64,000 bases of DNA from Leidyana gryllorum EB-2025a (GCA_048772705.1 JBLWGC010000204.1:111884-175883), one strand, 5' to 3'; positions 41,898 to 51,518 are shown, counted from the stretch's first letter. The notes: generated by a model from the sequence alone, not told the origin. Numbers and translations: made by a program.

Positions 41898-43880
41898 ATG
41901 TTACCTGGAGTGAGATTGAGACGAGGAGCTCGCAGTTACATGATGGCACCAACAAACATAGTTCAGCATACTTCCCTCTCAGATTCAACAGCCGCTCTGG
42001 AGGACGAAAGAGGGACCAGTCTCAAGAGGAATCAGTCTGTACTGTTCGAGAGTGGAGCTAAGGAGGATGACAAGAAGAAGAGAATTCGAAGAAGCGATGA
42101 AGAGTCAGCAGACCTCTCCTCTGAAGTGAGGCTGACTGACCACTTCCTCAACGAGATTCTTTCCGAGCTCACAGCGAACGGTGACGAAGTGACGGCTGAG
42201 CCAGACGTGAATGTGAGCAGTGGAGAGACAGATGATATGTCAGCTTGGATCAATGAGCTACTTTTCGGAAGCGACCAGCCTTCCACGTCTCAGCAGATAG
42301 ATTTGACTTCGTTCTTAGAGTTGGACGAGCTTTTTGCGTTCCCTCCAAGTGACCTGAGCGCCGTCTGGGAGGGCAAGGAGCCTCGCACGTTTCAGCAGGG
42401 GGATTTGAGTGCCGTCCCAGAGGGAGAGCCTTGCACGTTTCAGCAGAGGGAATGGAGTGCCGCCCCAGAGGGAGAGCCTCGCACGTTTCAGCAGGGGCAT
42501 TCGAGTGCCGCCCCAGAGGAGAGGCCTTGTACGTTCCAGCAGAAGGATTCGAGCGCCTTCTGGGAGGGCGAGGAGCCTTGCACGTCCCAGCAGAGGGAAT
42601 GGAGTGCCGCCCCGGAGGAGAGGCCTTGTACGTTCCAGCAGAAGGATTCGAGCGCCTTCTGGGAGGGCGAGGAGCCTTGCACGTCCCAGCAGAGGGAATG
42701 GAGTGCCGCCCCGGAGGAGAGGCCTTGTACGTTCCAGCAGGGGGCTGTGAGCGCCGTCTGGGAGGGCGAGGAGCCTTGTACGTTTCAGCAGAGGGATTTG
42801 AGCGCCTTCCGGGAGGGCGAGGAGCCTTGCACGTCCCAGCAGAGGGAATGGAGTGCCGCCCCGGAGGAGAGGCCTTGTATGTTTCAGCAGAGGGATTTGA
42901 GCGCCTTCCGGGAGGGCGAGGAGCCTTGCACGTCCCAGCAGAAAGATTCGAGTGCCGCCCCAGAGGAGAAGCCGCTCACATATGCACAGATCGTCGCAGA
43001 GGCGCTCGATGGGTTTGTGGAAGAAGCTGCAGGCCGCAATAGAAATTTGTTCCCGCACTTCCCTACACACATCTTTGGCAGCTTCCATGCAGATAGGCCA
43101 CTGCGCTCGGAGGCTGACTGCGCAAAAGCTCTTTTGAAGTTGGAGAGGCGGCTTCTGCTTAGTGCAGACACTGATGGTGGACTTAACATGCAAGATCCCC
43201 GCTCCGAGCTGTATGAATGGTACTTCCAAGAGGGGTTGGCTTTGGTGGGAGGAACTCTTGTCCTGCATACCAGCCCCGCGCAGCAGCGGAAGCAGATCGC
43301 GGACTTAGCAAAAGCCATGACGAGACTCCAGTACAGCGATGTGATGAATGAGATCAGAGGACTCAGCAGTCGTCTGGCAACGGCTCGTCAGGGCCAGGCC
43401 CGGGTCGTGCCGCTTGAAGACATTTTCAGCCCTGCGATGCGTGGATGGCGGGCCACTCATTGTTTGTTCAATGGCAGTCGGCAACGTCCTAAGCGAGGAG
43501 CGATTCTGGCCAAGTCGACTGCGTGGAAGGATCTGTTGCAGCGCTTCGGGTTTGAAGGCGGGAACCGCACGGTCCTTGCCGATGTTCAGATCCCACTCCG
43601 ACTGGCCTTAGACAAGTGGCCGAAACTCTCAAAGGCCCTCAGGCGTGTGGAGGACCAAGTCATTCCACTCCCACACTTTGCCAGTAGCTTTACAAACGAA
43701 GTGGCAAATTGCTATTCACGCCAGTTGGCGACCCGGTCAAGGGGACTATACCACGGAGTGATCAGCTTTCTGTACCACGGGGAAAGTATTTTCAGTCGTT
43801 TGCACCTCAACAAGGTGGTGTTTACAACTGCAGACTATGTTGAGCTGTTCCACTTGAATACAATAAGGACCGGGACTTAG
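41898..43880 (+). CDS. ORFan family member D with Gln/Glu repeat array
   Basis: Not recognised. 660 residues, intronless, ATG 41898 (a second start, MMAPTNIVQHT, is 14 codons in). Residues 30-150 are acidic; 155-355 are a 12-unit repeat of 16-17 residues (EPCTSQQREWSAAPEE alternating with RPCTFQQKDSSAFWEG); 360-660 hold one family domain: GTLVLHTSPAQQRKQIADLA, ARVVPLEDIFSPAMRGWR, WKDLLQRFGFEGGNRTVLA, VQIPLRLALDKWPKLSKAL. No signal peptide. Same strand and order as the neighbours. The minus strand is also open through the repeats, but lacks the family domain. Confidence 0.7.
   Translation: MLPGVRLRRGARSYMMAPTNIVQHTSLSDSTAALEDERGTSLKRNQSVLFESGAKEDDKKKRIRRSDEESADLSSEVRLTDHFLNEILSELTANGDEVTAEPDVNVSSGETDDMSAWINELLFGSDQPSTSQQIDLTSFLELDELFAFPPSDLSAVWEGKEPRTFQQGDLSAVPEGEPCTFQQREWSAAPEGEPRTFQQGHSSAAPEERPCTFQQKDSSAFWEGEEPCTSQQREWSAAPEERPCTFQQKDSSAFWEGEEPCTSQQREWSAAPEERPCTFQQGAVSAVWEGEEPCTFQQRDLSAFREGEEPCTSQQREWSAAPEERPCMFQQRDLSAFREGEEPCTSQQKDSSAAPEEKPLTYAQIVAEALDGFVEEAAGRNRNLFPHFPTHIFGSFHADRPLRSEADCAKALLKLERRLLLSADTDGGLNMQDPRSELYEWYFQEGLALVGGTLVLHTSPAQQRKQIADLAKAMTRLQYSDVMNEIRGLSSRLATARQGQARVVPLEDIFSPAMRGWRATHCLFNGSRQRPKRGAILAKSTAWKDLLQRFGFEGGNRTVLADVQIPLRLALDKWPKLSKALRRVEDQVIPLPHFASSFTNEVANCYSRQLATRSRGLYHGVISFLYHGESIFSRLHLNKVVFTTADYVELFHLNTIRTGT
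42373..42967 (+). repeat. 48-51-bp coding minisatellite in ORFan D
   Basis: Twelve tandem units, each encoding E/R-P-C/R-T-F/S-Q-Q-x4-S-A-x3-E/G. Units alternate in two subtypes (CTSQQREW and CTFQQKDS), so a two-unit block of about 102 bp has been amplified. Confidence 0.75.
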
Positions 43881-45433
43881 CCAAACCGACATTTTGATTT
43901 CGGGTCACCAATACTCATTGATGCGCCAAAACGCTTTCCCAAACTGGTCATAATTCTGACATGTGTGTGGCGCTCTCGCAATAAGCGTAGAGTTGCGCAC
44001 TGTCGAACGAGCCCTTCTTCACCACTAACCGGTGACCGGTTGTACTGGCTGCTCATTGAGTGAATCGTCCTCCAAGTTCACGGTTGTGTGATCCGCTATG
44101 CTTTTCAAACCGTTCCTTGCCATCATTTATTCCTGAATTCAGTCACATCTGATTGTGCCGAGCACACGTGCGTGTGTGCAAGCCGGTGTCTCCGTGTGAG
44201 CCGGCTCCAATCCACCAGGTGAAATAGTACCAGCACAACAATAACAGATGAAGTCACAAAAGTGGGGTTCGTCATCATAGGGCTTTATAACCGCAAGAGT
44301 TCCGGTCGCACTGTGGTTTAACGTATCAACCACTCTTCTTCATCAGCGTGTGGATGCTGAGACAACGACAGTTGTGCTGTCCTCCTAGTGTCACAAGTAG
44401 AAGCAGAATCAGTATCTGATGGGAGCGAGACAGCGCACAGCAAATGACATTATCTCCCTCGATATGTAAGGACGGGGGGCCGGATAGTCTTTATTGCTCC
44501 GCGGGTTCCATCTGGGCTGTACTTGGCTATGGATGACCAGTTCTAATCACCACCCATTTCGACGATGGAAGAAGGCGGCAAAGGAAGTCGTGCAGAGAAT
44601 CTCGGGTTTTGAACTTTGGCTCTGAATCTGCTGGAGTGCCCAGGACGGATACTATCGGGATATCCCGTTCGTGGGGTGCATCCTGAATGCTTCCATTGGA
44701 TTACGAAGGAGTTCTCTCTGATCGTGAATTCAGTTCGTCGCTCCGGCCGCCTCGATGGCACAGCCGCATCCATTTGTAACGAAACAGTCTCAGCACCTAC
44801 TGGGGTGAGTACGGGAAAGCGAAACGGCTCACAAACGCTTTCAAGGCAGAGCTAGAAGCATTTCGGTGGCAAGCGTCTCCCATCAAAGTGTTGAAGTAAT
44901 ATATGGGATGAATCACTCTCCAAGCGAGAAGCCAATTGGGTGTGGAGCTTGCAATTGGACAGTCACCACTCGGCTATTCCTCACTCGCAAACAGCTGTTT
45001 GCCACAATCTTGATGATAGAGATCACTCCCAGTTGGTGGGTGGGATCTGTGCTGAGTTTGGGCCGACATAGATCAAGTATAATTCTGGGAAGGATCATCC
45101 ACGAGTGAACCCCTCATGGGAATGGAGAATTCTGGAAGCTCACTGTCCCAGAAAGTGGACCAGACGAGACCCTCACGCCGGGATCCTATTCGTCTCGGGG
45201 ACTCGTAACATTTGGACCGTGAGATCAAGTGTTGTGGAAAGACTTTATAATTACTGAGTATTGTATTCAATCAGTTCACTCGCGAGCTCGCCGGCCTTTG
45301 TGGTGGAGACACGACGATTGGCCCACACAATTTCCAAAGTCGCTGATAGTGGCACCCCAAACTCATCTAATGAATCGCTGCGGAGAGGCATTGGTTAGTT
45401 GGGATTCCCGTTCTCGGTACGACGCACTGATTC
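43881..45433. other. spacer between ORFan D and E
   Basis: No gene recognised. Short frames at 44616-44855 and 44866-45108 have no matches that I can name. It contains one copy of a dispersed hairpin element (44141-44215, second copy at 60192). Confidence 0.35.
44141..44215 (+). repeat. dispersed hairpin element, copy 1
   Basis: About 75 bp, similar to 60192-60267 (shared core CCGGTGTCTCCGTGT and GCGTGT). Two inverted repeats: GCACAC/GTGTGC around 44162-44179, and AGCCGG/GCCGGCT flanking TGTCTCCGTGTGA (44180-44206). Function unknown; it could be a mobile palindromic element or a small RNA. Confidence 0.5.
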
Positions 45434-45436
45434 GTG

Positions 45437-48301
45437 ATGAGAACCATCCAAACCCAAGATTACTTCAATAGCCTGATCAACAATGCAGTGACCTCATCTC
45501 TTTTCTTGAGTGCCCTATTTCAAACCACTCAGTGGCCTTCAAAAAAAAGAATCGTTCGGATTAGGGGAATCATGAATCCAATTTCAGTCAGCCGAAAGTA
45601 CGCGAGAGGACAGCGGGATCGCAGCCGGCAGTGCGCGAGACGAGTGGCCCGTCTATTCCTCGCCAGTATGCAGCAACCCCTGCAGTCGCTCCCCTGTTCC
45701 TCAGAGCAAGTTTGTGATACCTCAGCCAACTTGAAGGCGGCAATGGGACCATCAATTGTTGAAGCGACTGCCACGGCTGAGAGTATTCTGACGTGTACAG
45801 GATCCCCGAAGGCTTGGTTAGATTATCGATACTGTGATCCTCAAACTCGGCAATTCGATTCCTTCCAAGATGACGATTGTAGAGACATTCGCTGGCCCGC
45901 AGAGCTGTATTGCGGTCCCCTACCGGATCTTGCCTTACTTGACGGTGTCAGCGATATGATCATAAAAAGAACGAGGGACATACCGCCGCAGAAGGGCGGC
46001 TGGCGTCGGCTCGCATTGATAATAAAAGCAGCCCTACCAGAATTATTCCAATATCGCGCCTTTGATGCGAACCCGCTGGTGATGTTTCCAATCGTCATGG
46101 GCCCGAGAGAGATGGAGGCGCGTCGGAAGTTCTTGACTTGGCGTATGATAAGGTTCGGGATACCAGCCGTCCTTACCGACCTGGTGGTCGCCCGGCTGAT
46201 CGCCGAACTGAATGAGTGGAGGAAATATTTTGCGGTCTCAGTGGACTGTGAATTGTGGAATCAAGTGCGTACAGCCGAGGAATCAGATCGGCTCTGGAGC
46301 ATACTTTTATCCCCCAATTACGGGGATATAAGTAGGGCCGGGGGATTCCCAGTCCGCTTGACTGTCACGCTATCATTGCGGGTGTTTGAGTCATTTGTTG
46401 AATATCTTTTCGGCACCCAGGGCCAGGTGATGGCTTCCAGCTTTAGGTCGGCTTTTGATGACGGTTGCGTTGGTGACGCCAGAGACGAATTCCACAGGAT
46501 CATCCTAAAACTGCAGAGAGGCGAATACGCGACAGTAAACACCTATGACAACAAGATTGAGAGATACAGAGGTGTCTTCAGATTCCTATGGTTTGCTGCC
46601 AGCCGGGATTCTTTCCCGTACGGGGTGCGATTCAAAATCTATCCTCTGCAAAAGTCTCGCGCCAGAGTGTTTGACATTTCCAAAAGGAGGGAGGTGGAGA
46701 TTCCGACCAGCACCGAGACGGGTGGTGCGAACTTTTCCTCGGAAGAAGATGAGTATGTGGATGAGGCTACCGCTATGCAGACGTTGTGTGAAGAACTTCA
46801 TGCCTGTCAAAGCCGGCTGCTCACCCTTTCAGATGCAGAACTGTGGCAGCTGGGGACTGGCGACCCCATCTATCGGACTGAGGGGGACACTTCAACGAAT
46901 GTAGCGTCACGAGGTGTCAAGAGATCATCTCTTGATGACTTTGCTCAGTTCACCAATGATGAGCCTTCGACCAGCAGCAAGCGACCGGCACAAGAGGGCC
47001 TCGCTCAGTTCACCAATGATGAGCCGTCGACCAGCAGCCAGCGACCGGCACAAGAGGGCTTCGCTCAGTTCACCAATGATGAGCCGTCGACCAGCAGCCA
47101 GCGACCGGCACAAGAGGGCCTCGCTCAGTTCACCAATGATGAGCCTTCGACCAGCAGCAAGCGACCGGCACAAGAGGGCCTCGCTCAGTTCACCAATGAT
47201 GAGCCGTCGACCAGCAGCCAGCGACCGGCACAAGAGGGCTTCGCTCAGTTCACCAATGATGAGCCGTCGACCAGCAGCCAGCGACCGGCACAAGAGGGCT
47301 TCGCTCAGTTCACCAATGATGAGCCGTCGGCACAAGAGGGCCTCGCTCAGTTCACCAATGATGAGCCGTCGACCAGCAGCCAGCGACCGGCACAAGAGGG
47401 CCTCGCTCAGTTCACCAATGATGAGCCTTCGACCAGCAGCCAGAGACCGGCACAAGAGGACATCTCACGTCAGCCAAATCCTGACTTCCCCTATTACGCC
47501 TTCTTAGGACTTCCTGTAGGCCAAGACGCGAGTGGGACATCTCTGCTTACCTGGCTGTCGATGCAACCCCGACCGATGGAGAGAGAATCACACGAAGAAG
47601 GCGCACTTGAATACGCCTTTCTCATCCCAGAGTTGGAAAGCCTGAACCTTGAGAATGGAAAGTGCCCATTGATTTTCCGGTCGACTGCAGCAGAGTTGGA
47701 GCAACAACTCGCTCTCGTTGATCAACGTGCGCGGCGAAGGGGACTTCCGGAAGTCGCCGTCGCCTGCAAGACACAATCATTGATACGCTTGCTCCGAAAC
47801 GCACGCGAGGGCCGATGTCTGATGGTTTCTCACTCACCCATGTACTCGAAGGGAATGGAATTAGCATACGCACGTGTCATGCTCGCTCAACAAATCTTCA
47901 CGAGCAACACAGTTGACAACCCATCGAAATACGAGCGGACACTGCAGGATTTGGTCAAGAGGTTACCGGGAGGTGATGTGGTTCCAGCAAGCATACGAGA
48001 GGAATCGACGATCAAAGTAGATATAAGGATCCCGATCGGCGCCCTTTTGGAAGCGTTTCCCCAGTTGCACACCGGTTACGAGGGTTATGGGACTCAGTGG
48101 ACCGAATGGACAGGAGCGTGTTTGAGACTTTTGAAAGCCTCGTCTGGAGGTCGACGCGGGATTCCCGGCCTGATTCGTCAAGCCATCCGAGATGGACAGC
48201 TCTTCGGTGGCCTCGTTGAGGTCCACTCTCTACACTTTTGCGCTCGAGAACGGATCATGAAAACGGTCTCTATTCAAAAGTCACGGACCGCAAGCAGCTG
48301 A
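45437..48301 (+). CDS. ORFan family member E, two domain copies and a 20-residue repeat
   Basis: Not recognised. 954 residues, intronless, ATG 45437. A basic N-terminus (SRKYARGQRDRSRQCARR) is followed by domain copy 1, about residues 115-420 (GSPKAWLDYRY, LVMFPIVMGPREMEARRK, FLTWRMIRFGIPAVLTDLVV); this aligns with copy 1 of A, including W-R-x3-x-x-G-I. Residues about 500-675 are near-perfect 20-residue repeats GLAQFTNDEPSTSSQRPAQE. Domain copy 2, about 745-950: CPLIFRSTAAELEQQLALVD, RARRRGLPEVAVAC, IKVDIRIPIGALLEAFPQL. The A-like order (copy 1, linker, copy 2) suggests A and E are full-length members while B-D keep one copy. Confidence 0.7.
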   Translation: MRTIQTQDYFNSLINNAVTSSLFLSALFQTTQWPSKKRIVRIRGIMNPISVSRKYARGQRDRSRQCARRVARLFLASMQQPLQSLPCSSEQVCDTSANLKAAMGPSIVEATATAESILTCTGSPKAWLDYRYCDPQTRQFDSFQDDDCRDIRWPAELYCGPLPDLALLDGVSDMIIKRTRDIPPQKGGWRRLALIIKAALPELFQYRAFDANPLVMFPIVMGPREMEARRKFLTWRMIRFGIPAVLTDLVVARLIAELNEWRKYFAVSVDCELWNQVRTAEESDRLWSILLSPNYGDISRAGGFPVRLTVTLSLRVFESFVEYLFGTQGQVMASSFRSAFDDGCVGDARDEFHRIILKLQRGEYATVNTYDNKIERYRGVFRFLWFAASRDSFPYGVRFKIYPLQKSRARVFDISKRREVEIPTSTETGGANFSSEEDEYVDEATAMQTLCEELHACQSRLLTLSDAELWQLGTGDPIYRTEGDTSTNVASRGVKRSSLDDFAQFTNDEPSTSSKRPAQEGLAQFTNDEPSTSSQRPAQEGFAQFTNDEPSTSSQRPAQEGLAQFTNDEPSTSSKRPAQEGLAQFTNDEPSTSSQRPAQEGFAQFTNDEPSTSSQRPAQEGFAQFTNDEPSAQEGLAQFTNDEPSTSSQRPAQEGLAQFTNDEPSTSSQRPAQEDISRQPNPDFPYYAFLGLPVGQDASGTSLLTWLSMQPRPMERESHEEGALEYAFLIPELESLNLENGKCPLIFRSTAAELEQQLALVDQRARRRGLPEVAVACKTQSLIRLLRNAREGRCLMVSHSPMYSKGMELAYARVMLAQQIFTSNTVDNPSKYERTLQDLVKRLPGGDVVPASIREESTIKVDIRIPIGALLEAFPQLHTGYEGYGTQWTEWTGACLRLLKASSGGRRGIPGLIRQAIRDGQLFGGLVEVHSLHFCARERIMKTVSIQKSRTASS
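46937..47459 (+). repeat. 60-bp coding minisatellite in ORFan E
   Basis: Eight full 60-bp units and one truncated unit (near 47305-47334), almost identical at DNA level apart from L/F and Q/K swaps that mark subtypes. The minus strand is open over the same region and yields a spurious 176-residue ORF. Near-identity means recent amplification or homogenisation. Confidence 0.85.
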
Positions 48302-48639
48302 CGTTCCAAAATGGTCCACCGATCACGAGATACTTGGCTTGCTCACTTGGAGTTTTGCGTCGAGAGGACCACTTAGCATTCATTTTGTAGCCCAACAGAG
48401 CTGAGCCGGTAACATTGCTCGGAGGAGTGTGAGCCGAGCAGAATTTTGGTTGAAGAGATCAGTCCAGTGACTAAGCCTCTATCAACATAACCGACAACAA
48501 ATTGGAGTGATATAAAACCCAGAGCCTGTAACTCCGGTTCCTTTTATCACAAGGATAGAACTTCGAAATTTACAACTGATCAGAGCTCAGAGGCTCGAGA
48601 GTGTGATTTAACTCCGAATTTGGGCTCTACTACTCTCCA

Positions 48640-48654
48640 TGTGTGCGGCACACA
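48640..48654. promoter_or_regulatory. 15-bp palindrome upstream of R1
   Basis: TGTGTGCGGCACACA, 40 bp before the CTCGAG that opens R1. The same palindrome (one central C/G change) lies 40, 40 and 38 bp before R2, R3 and R4. Fixed spacing suggests a proximal promoter element like the snRNA PSE (inference). Confidence 0.5.
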
Positions 48655-48689
48655 GGACGCATTGGGCGGTACCTGACTGAAATTACTCA

Positions 48690-48900
48690 ATTTCTCGAGC
48701 CCAATAGCTCGGATCACTTGTTTCAAATATAAGTTCTTTCTTCAGTGATATGTAGAATGTTGGCATTGCCGACAACGTGTATCACAGGACTTTCTCAAGC
48801 TGAGTCCGAGATGGCAGCCGGTCACCCGCGCCTCTCGAACCGGTGCTGTCGAGCTAACACAAATCCTCGACTACGCGCAACAGCAGCCTCAAAAGGCGAC
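48690..48900 (+). ncRNA. R1: candidate structured RNA
   Basis: Four-stem layout. SL1 CGAGC/GCTCG (48696-48711) followed by GGATCACTTG; SL2 TTCT/AGAA around TTCAGTGATATG (48731-48757); SL3 GTTGGC/GCCGAC (48759-48773, one G-U pair); SL4 about 48813-48850, where GGCAGCCGGT pairs with ACCGGTGCTGTC with a two-base bulge. A further GGACT/AGTCC lies between SL3 and SL4. A shared box starting GTGCTGTCGAGCTAACAC lies 149 bp after the CTCGAG. Strand is inferred from the position of the palindrome. No Rfam family is assigned; the U2 snRNA 5' domain is the nearest layout I know, but the branch-site-pairing GUAGUA is missing. Confidence 0.45.
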
Positions 48901-49020
48901 ACGCGATAAACTGAAAGATAGATTCAGAGATAGATTTCGGTACCAAACATTGGATCAGTATGTTGACGAGTTGGGAGCCGCACGGCCACCACCAACACAG
49001 TGTCGGTCACACAATCTTGA

Positions 49021-49035
49021 TGTGTGCCGCACACA
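49021..49035. promoter_or_regulatory. 15-bp palindrome upstream of R2
   Basis: TGTGTGCCGCACACA, 40 bp before the R2 CTCGAG; followed, as in R3, by AAGTATACC and a T5 run. Confidence 0.5.
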
Positions 49036-49070
49036 AAGTATACCCCCCTATTTTTGGCCAAAGAAAATCA

Positions 49071-49281
49071 ACTCCTCGAGCCTACTAGCTCGGATCACTT
49101 GTTTTAAATAAGTTCTTTTTTCAGTGATATGTTAAAGTTGGCATCGCCAACAATTATCACCTTACTTTCTCATATTGCTGAACGGCGGATGTGCTGAGGG
49201 ACTACCTCTTCCATCTGTTGCAAAGTGCTCGCGAGCTCACACTCATCCTCGATGACGCGCCACAGCAGCCACAATGGCGAC
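49071..49281 (+). ncRNA. R2: candidate structured RNA
   Basis: SL1 CGAGC/GCTCG with loop CTACTA (49077-49092); SL2 CTTT/AAAG around TTTTTTCAGTGATATGTT; SL3 GTTGGC/GCCAAC (49137-49151); SL4 CGGATG/CATCTG (49186-49217, one G-U) with inner GAGG/CCTC. The downstream shared box starts at 49225, 150 bp after CTCGAG. R2 lies 381 bp from R1 on the same strand, and matches R3 closely upstream as well (AAGTATACC, AGAAAATCAACTC). Confidence 0.45.
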
Positions 49282-50627
49282 ATAACGTACCATCGACACG
49301 CATGATTGCTCCGAACTCCCGGCAAGTCTGAGTATGCACTCCGTCTGGAGGGTATCCGAACGGTCCTGGTAAGCCCCTTTTGCGCTGCTCATGAACCCGA
49401 CAGATCGCCCTCTGGTCGAGCTCAGCTCGGCTCGGCCCACCCATTTTGATCGGCTCGGTACACAGCCGAGATGGAGACGGTGTCTCCCGCATGGATTCTA
49501 CTGGGGGAAAGTTAAGGGACCACTTCGCGGACCGGCATGTTGACAAAGGGCCAAGTCTTGACAGTTCACCCGCTACAACTTTCAACAATGGTGGAAAATG
49601 CATGCTCTTGATGTGCATCGGCCCTATCAAAAGTCCATATGGGCTCAGAGTGGACCGACTCAGGCCCGAGGCGCGCCCTCCAGGAGGGTTTCTAACAGAG
49701 AGAATTGACAGGCGTAATGGCTACGTCTCTTTGTCGGACAGGGTGACGCAGCGCAGACCTGGCCGGTCGAATCTGGCGGACGAAGCAATTGAGGAGTGGA
49801 AGCGACACAGCACACAGTATTTGTTATCGTCCAGTGGTCTTGGCGGCCCTGGGGAGCTTAGTGGATGTCCGACGCTCGATTAAGTTTACGCCGAGACACC
49901 TCGAGCAATGCCCCGTTCGGGCTCAGAACGTCCTATCAATTGTGAAGGACTGTAAAGCACAGCGAGAGAGAGCTGCGCGCCCGATAGAAGCCCATAGACT
50001 GAATCTCATCGCGAGGCTCATGTCTCCGTCTCCTGTTGGAAGCGACCAGCTTCAAGAAACGAGTGACAGTGTTGGGAGCCTCTCGACAACGTGATATCGT
50101 CTCGGAATCTAGATTCGGAGGACCAGATTCGTGGACTAAGAAGGTTTTTACACATCTGAAAGCGCGACGTACCTAACCTGGTACCACGGGTGACACGATG
50201 ACACCAGCACATTTCGAACCCCACTCTGGTGCAATTAGATCGAGTCCTCAGCAGCCAACTTCGTCTGACTCGAGATGGATGTTAGAGGAGGTCTGACAGC
50301 CTCCGTAGCCACCGTCTTTTAACATGAGTCTGTTCTCACGGGCTCCCGCGATCGCACAAAGACTCGCACAACACGACCCCAGAGATTTTGATACTTCAGC
50401 AATGGGGCGCAGACCACTACACAGGGTGAGTAGTATGTGATCTAGGAGCGACTGTTCAGGATTGCACTTGGTGGAAGGTCGGACGCGGCTCGAGAAACAC
50501 ACCGATGCGTTTCAAAAAGCTAGTCACCGGTGCAAGTCTGGCGCAGTATGGCGGTAGGGTAGAGACGTGAGAGGAGCAGCGGAAAAGTGTGTAGCGGAGT
50601 ACCTCGAGACGCAGTTTGGTGGGAAGA

Positions 50628-50639
50628 ACACACGTGTGT
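50628..50639. repeat. ACACACGTGTGT palindrome
   Basis: 12-bp perfect palindrome containing the recurrent CACACGTGTG core, 41 bp before the R3 palindrome. Confidence 0.4.
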
Positions 50640-50679
50640 GTTCGCCGATACCCGTGACAGAAGCTGCAATGTCCCTCTC

Positions 50680-50694
50680 TGTGTGCCGCACACA
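50680..50694. promoter_or_regulatory. 15-bp palindrome upstream of R3
   Basis: TGTGTGCCGCACACA, 40 bp before the R3 CTCGAG. Confidence 0.5.
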
Positions 50695-50729
50695 AAGTAT
50701 ACCTCCTTATTTTTCGCCTAAGAAAATCA

Positions 50730-50942
50730 ACTCCTCGAGCCTACTAGCTCGGATCACTTGTATTAAATATAAGTTCTTTTTTCAGTGATATGAAGAACGT
50801 TGGCATTGCCAACGACTGATATCGCAATATTTTCTTTATGCTTGCGGTTGGTGGTAAGAAGTACGTGCTTCTCCGCCAACCAGTGTGCGGTCGAACTCAC
50901 ACGTTACTTCGATATGCGCTACGAGCGGCTTTTCCGAGCGAC
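50730..50942 (+). ncRNA. R3: candidate structured RNA, best-formed copy
   Basis: SL1 CGAGC/GCTCG; SL2 GTTCTT/AAGAAC enclosing TTTTCAGTGATATG (50773-50798); SL3 CGTTGGC/GCCAACG (50798-50814); CGCAA/TTGCG (50823-50846); SL4 GGTTGGTGG/CCGCCAACC with inner AGAAG/CTTCT (50846-50881). The downstream shared box begins at 50883, 149 bp after CTCGAG. Stems here are the longest and cleanest of the four copies. An AATATTTTC between SL3 and SL4 could be an Sm-type site, but it is not kept in R1 and R2. Confidence 0.5.
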
Positions 50943-51469
50943 AATCGAAAAGGACTAAATCGAGTGGCGATCTGATCTCTGGGGAAGTGCACGAGATTTT
51001 CGCAGGTATAGTGGTTAAGATTGCGTCTTTCTGTGAAATTCTTTCTCCGCAGATTGTGAGAGTGTCGCTACGAAGGCATCGGTATCAAGGTATGTACATT
51101 GTGGAGACCTATTCGCGTGGCAAGAGAGAACGGCCCCTGAGTGAGCTTTTTATCAGCAGACGCTGAGATCATAGCGTCGCATCAGACATCCAGGGCTGGG
51201 GCTGGTCGCGGAGACGGTAAGTGTTTTCAGCGAAGCGGTGGCATTTTTGAAGACTAGCGGGGGTGAGGAGTGAACGAGCCGACTGTTCTGGAGGAATTAG
51301 TCTGTGGAGCCTCGCACCGCCTGAGGATTAGTCGGTTGCTCGCCACCTAGAGACTGAGTGTAGTTAACGAAGGAGTGGGGACAAAAAAGGGGAGGAGAGT
51401 GCGACCCTGGCAGAGCTCGACGACAGACCGTGGTGATGGATCAGGTTTGTGAAGTGCCAGGCGGCCAGG

Positions 51470-51484
51470 TGTGTGCGGCACACA
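51470..51484. promoter_or_regulatory. 15-bp palindrome upstream of R4
   Basis: TGTGTGCGGCACACA, 38 bp before the R4 CTCGAG. Confidence 0.5.
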
Positions 51485-51518
51485 GCTCATCTGCCCAGAA
51501 TCGTATGTTCAAATTCAC

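Noticed and set aside
42315-43268. 317-codon minus-strand ORF over ORFan D
   Set aside because: Open because of the repeat array; it has no family similarity and would be antisense to the conserved D domain.
46925-47455. 176-codon minus-strand ORF made of a repeated 20-residue unit
   Set aside because: It is the shadow of the 60-bp minisatellite in E; a stopless repeat unit is open in several frames, and only the plus frame joins the conserved domains.
48690-48780. R1-R4 as bona fide U2 snRNA
   Set aside because: Stem order and GATCA after SL1 are suggestive, but the GUAGUA branch-pairing sequence and a common Sm site are missing, so I did not name it U2.
49021-49300. R elements as protein-coding remnants (for example ELTQILDYAQQQPQ versus ELTLILDDAPQQPQ)
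   Set aside because: The similarity is limited to the downstream box; upstream parts have stops in all frames, while stems covary, which fits RNA better than coding.
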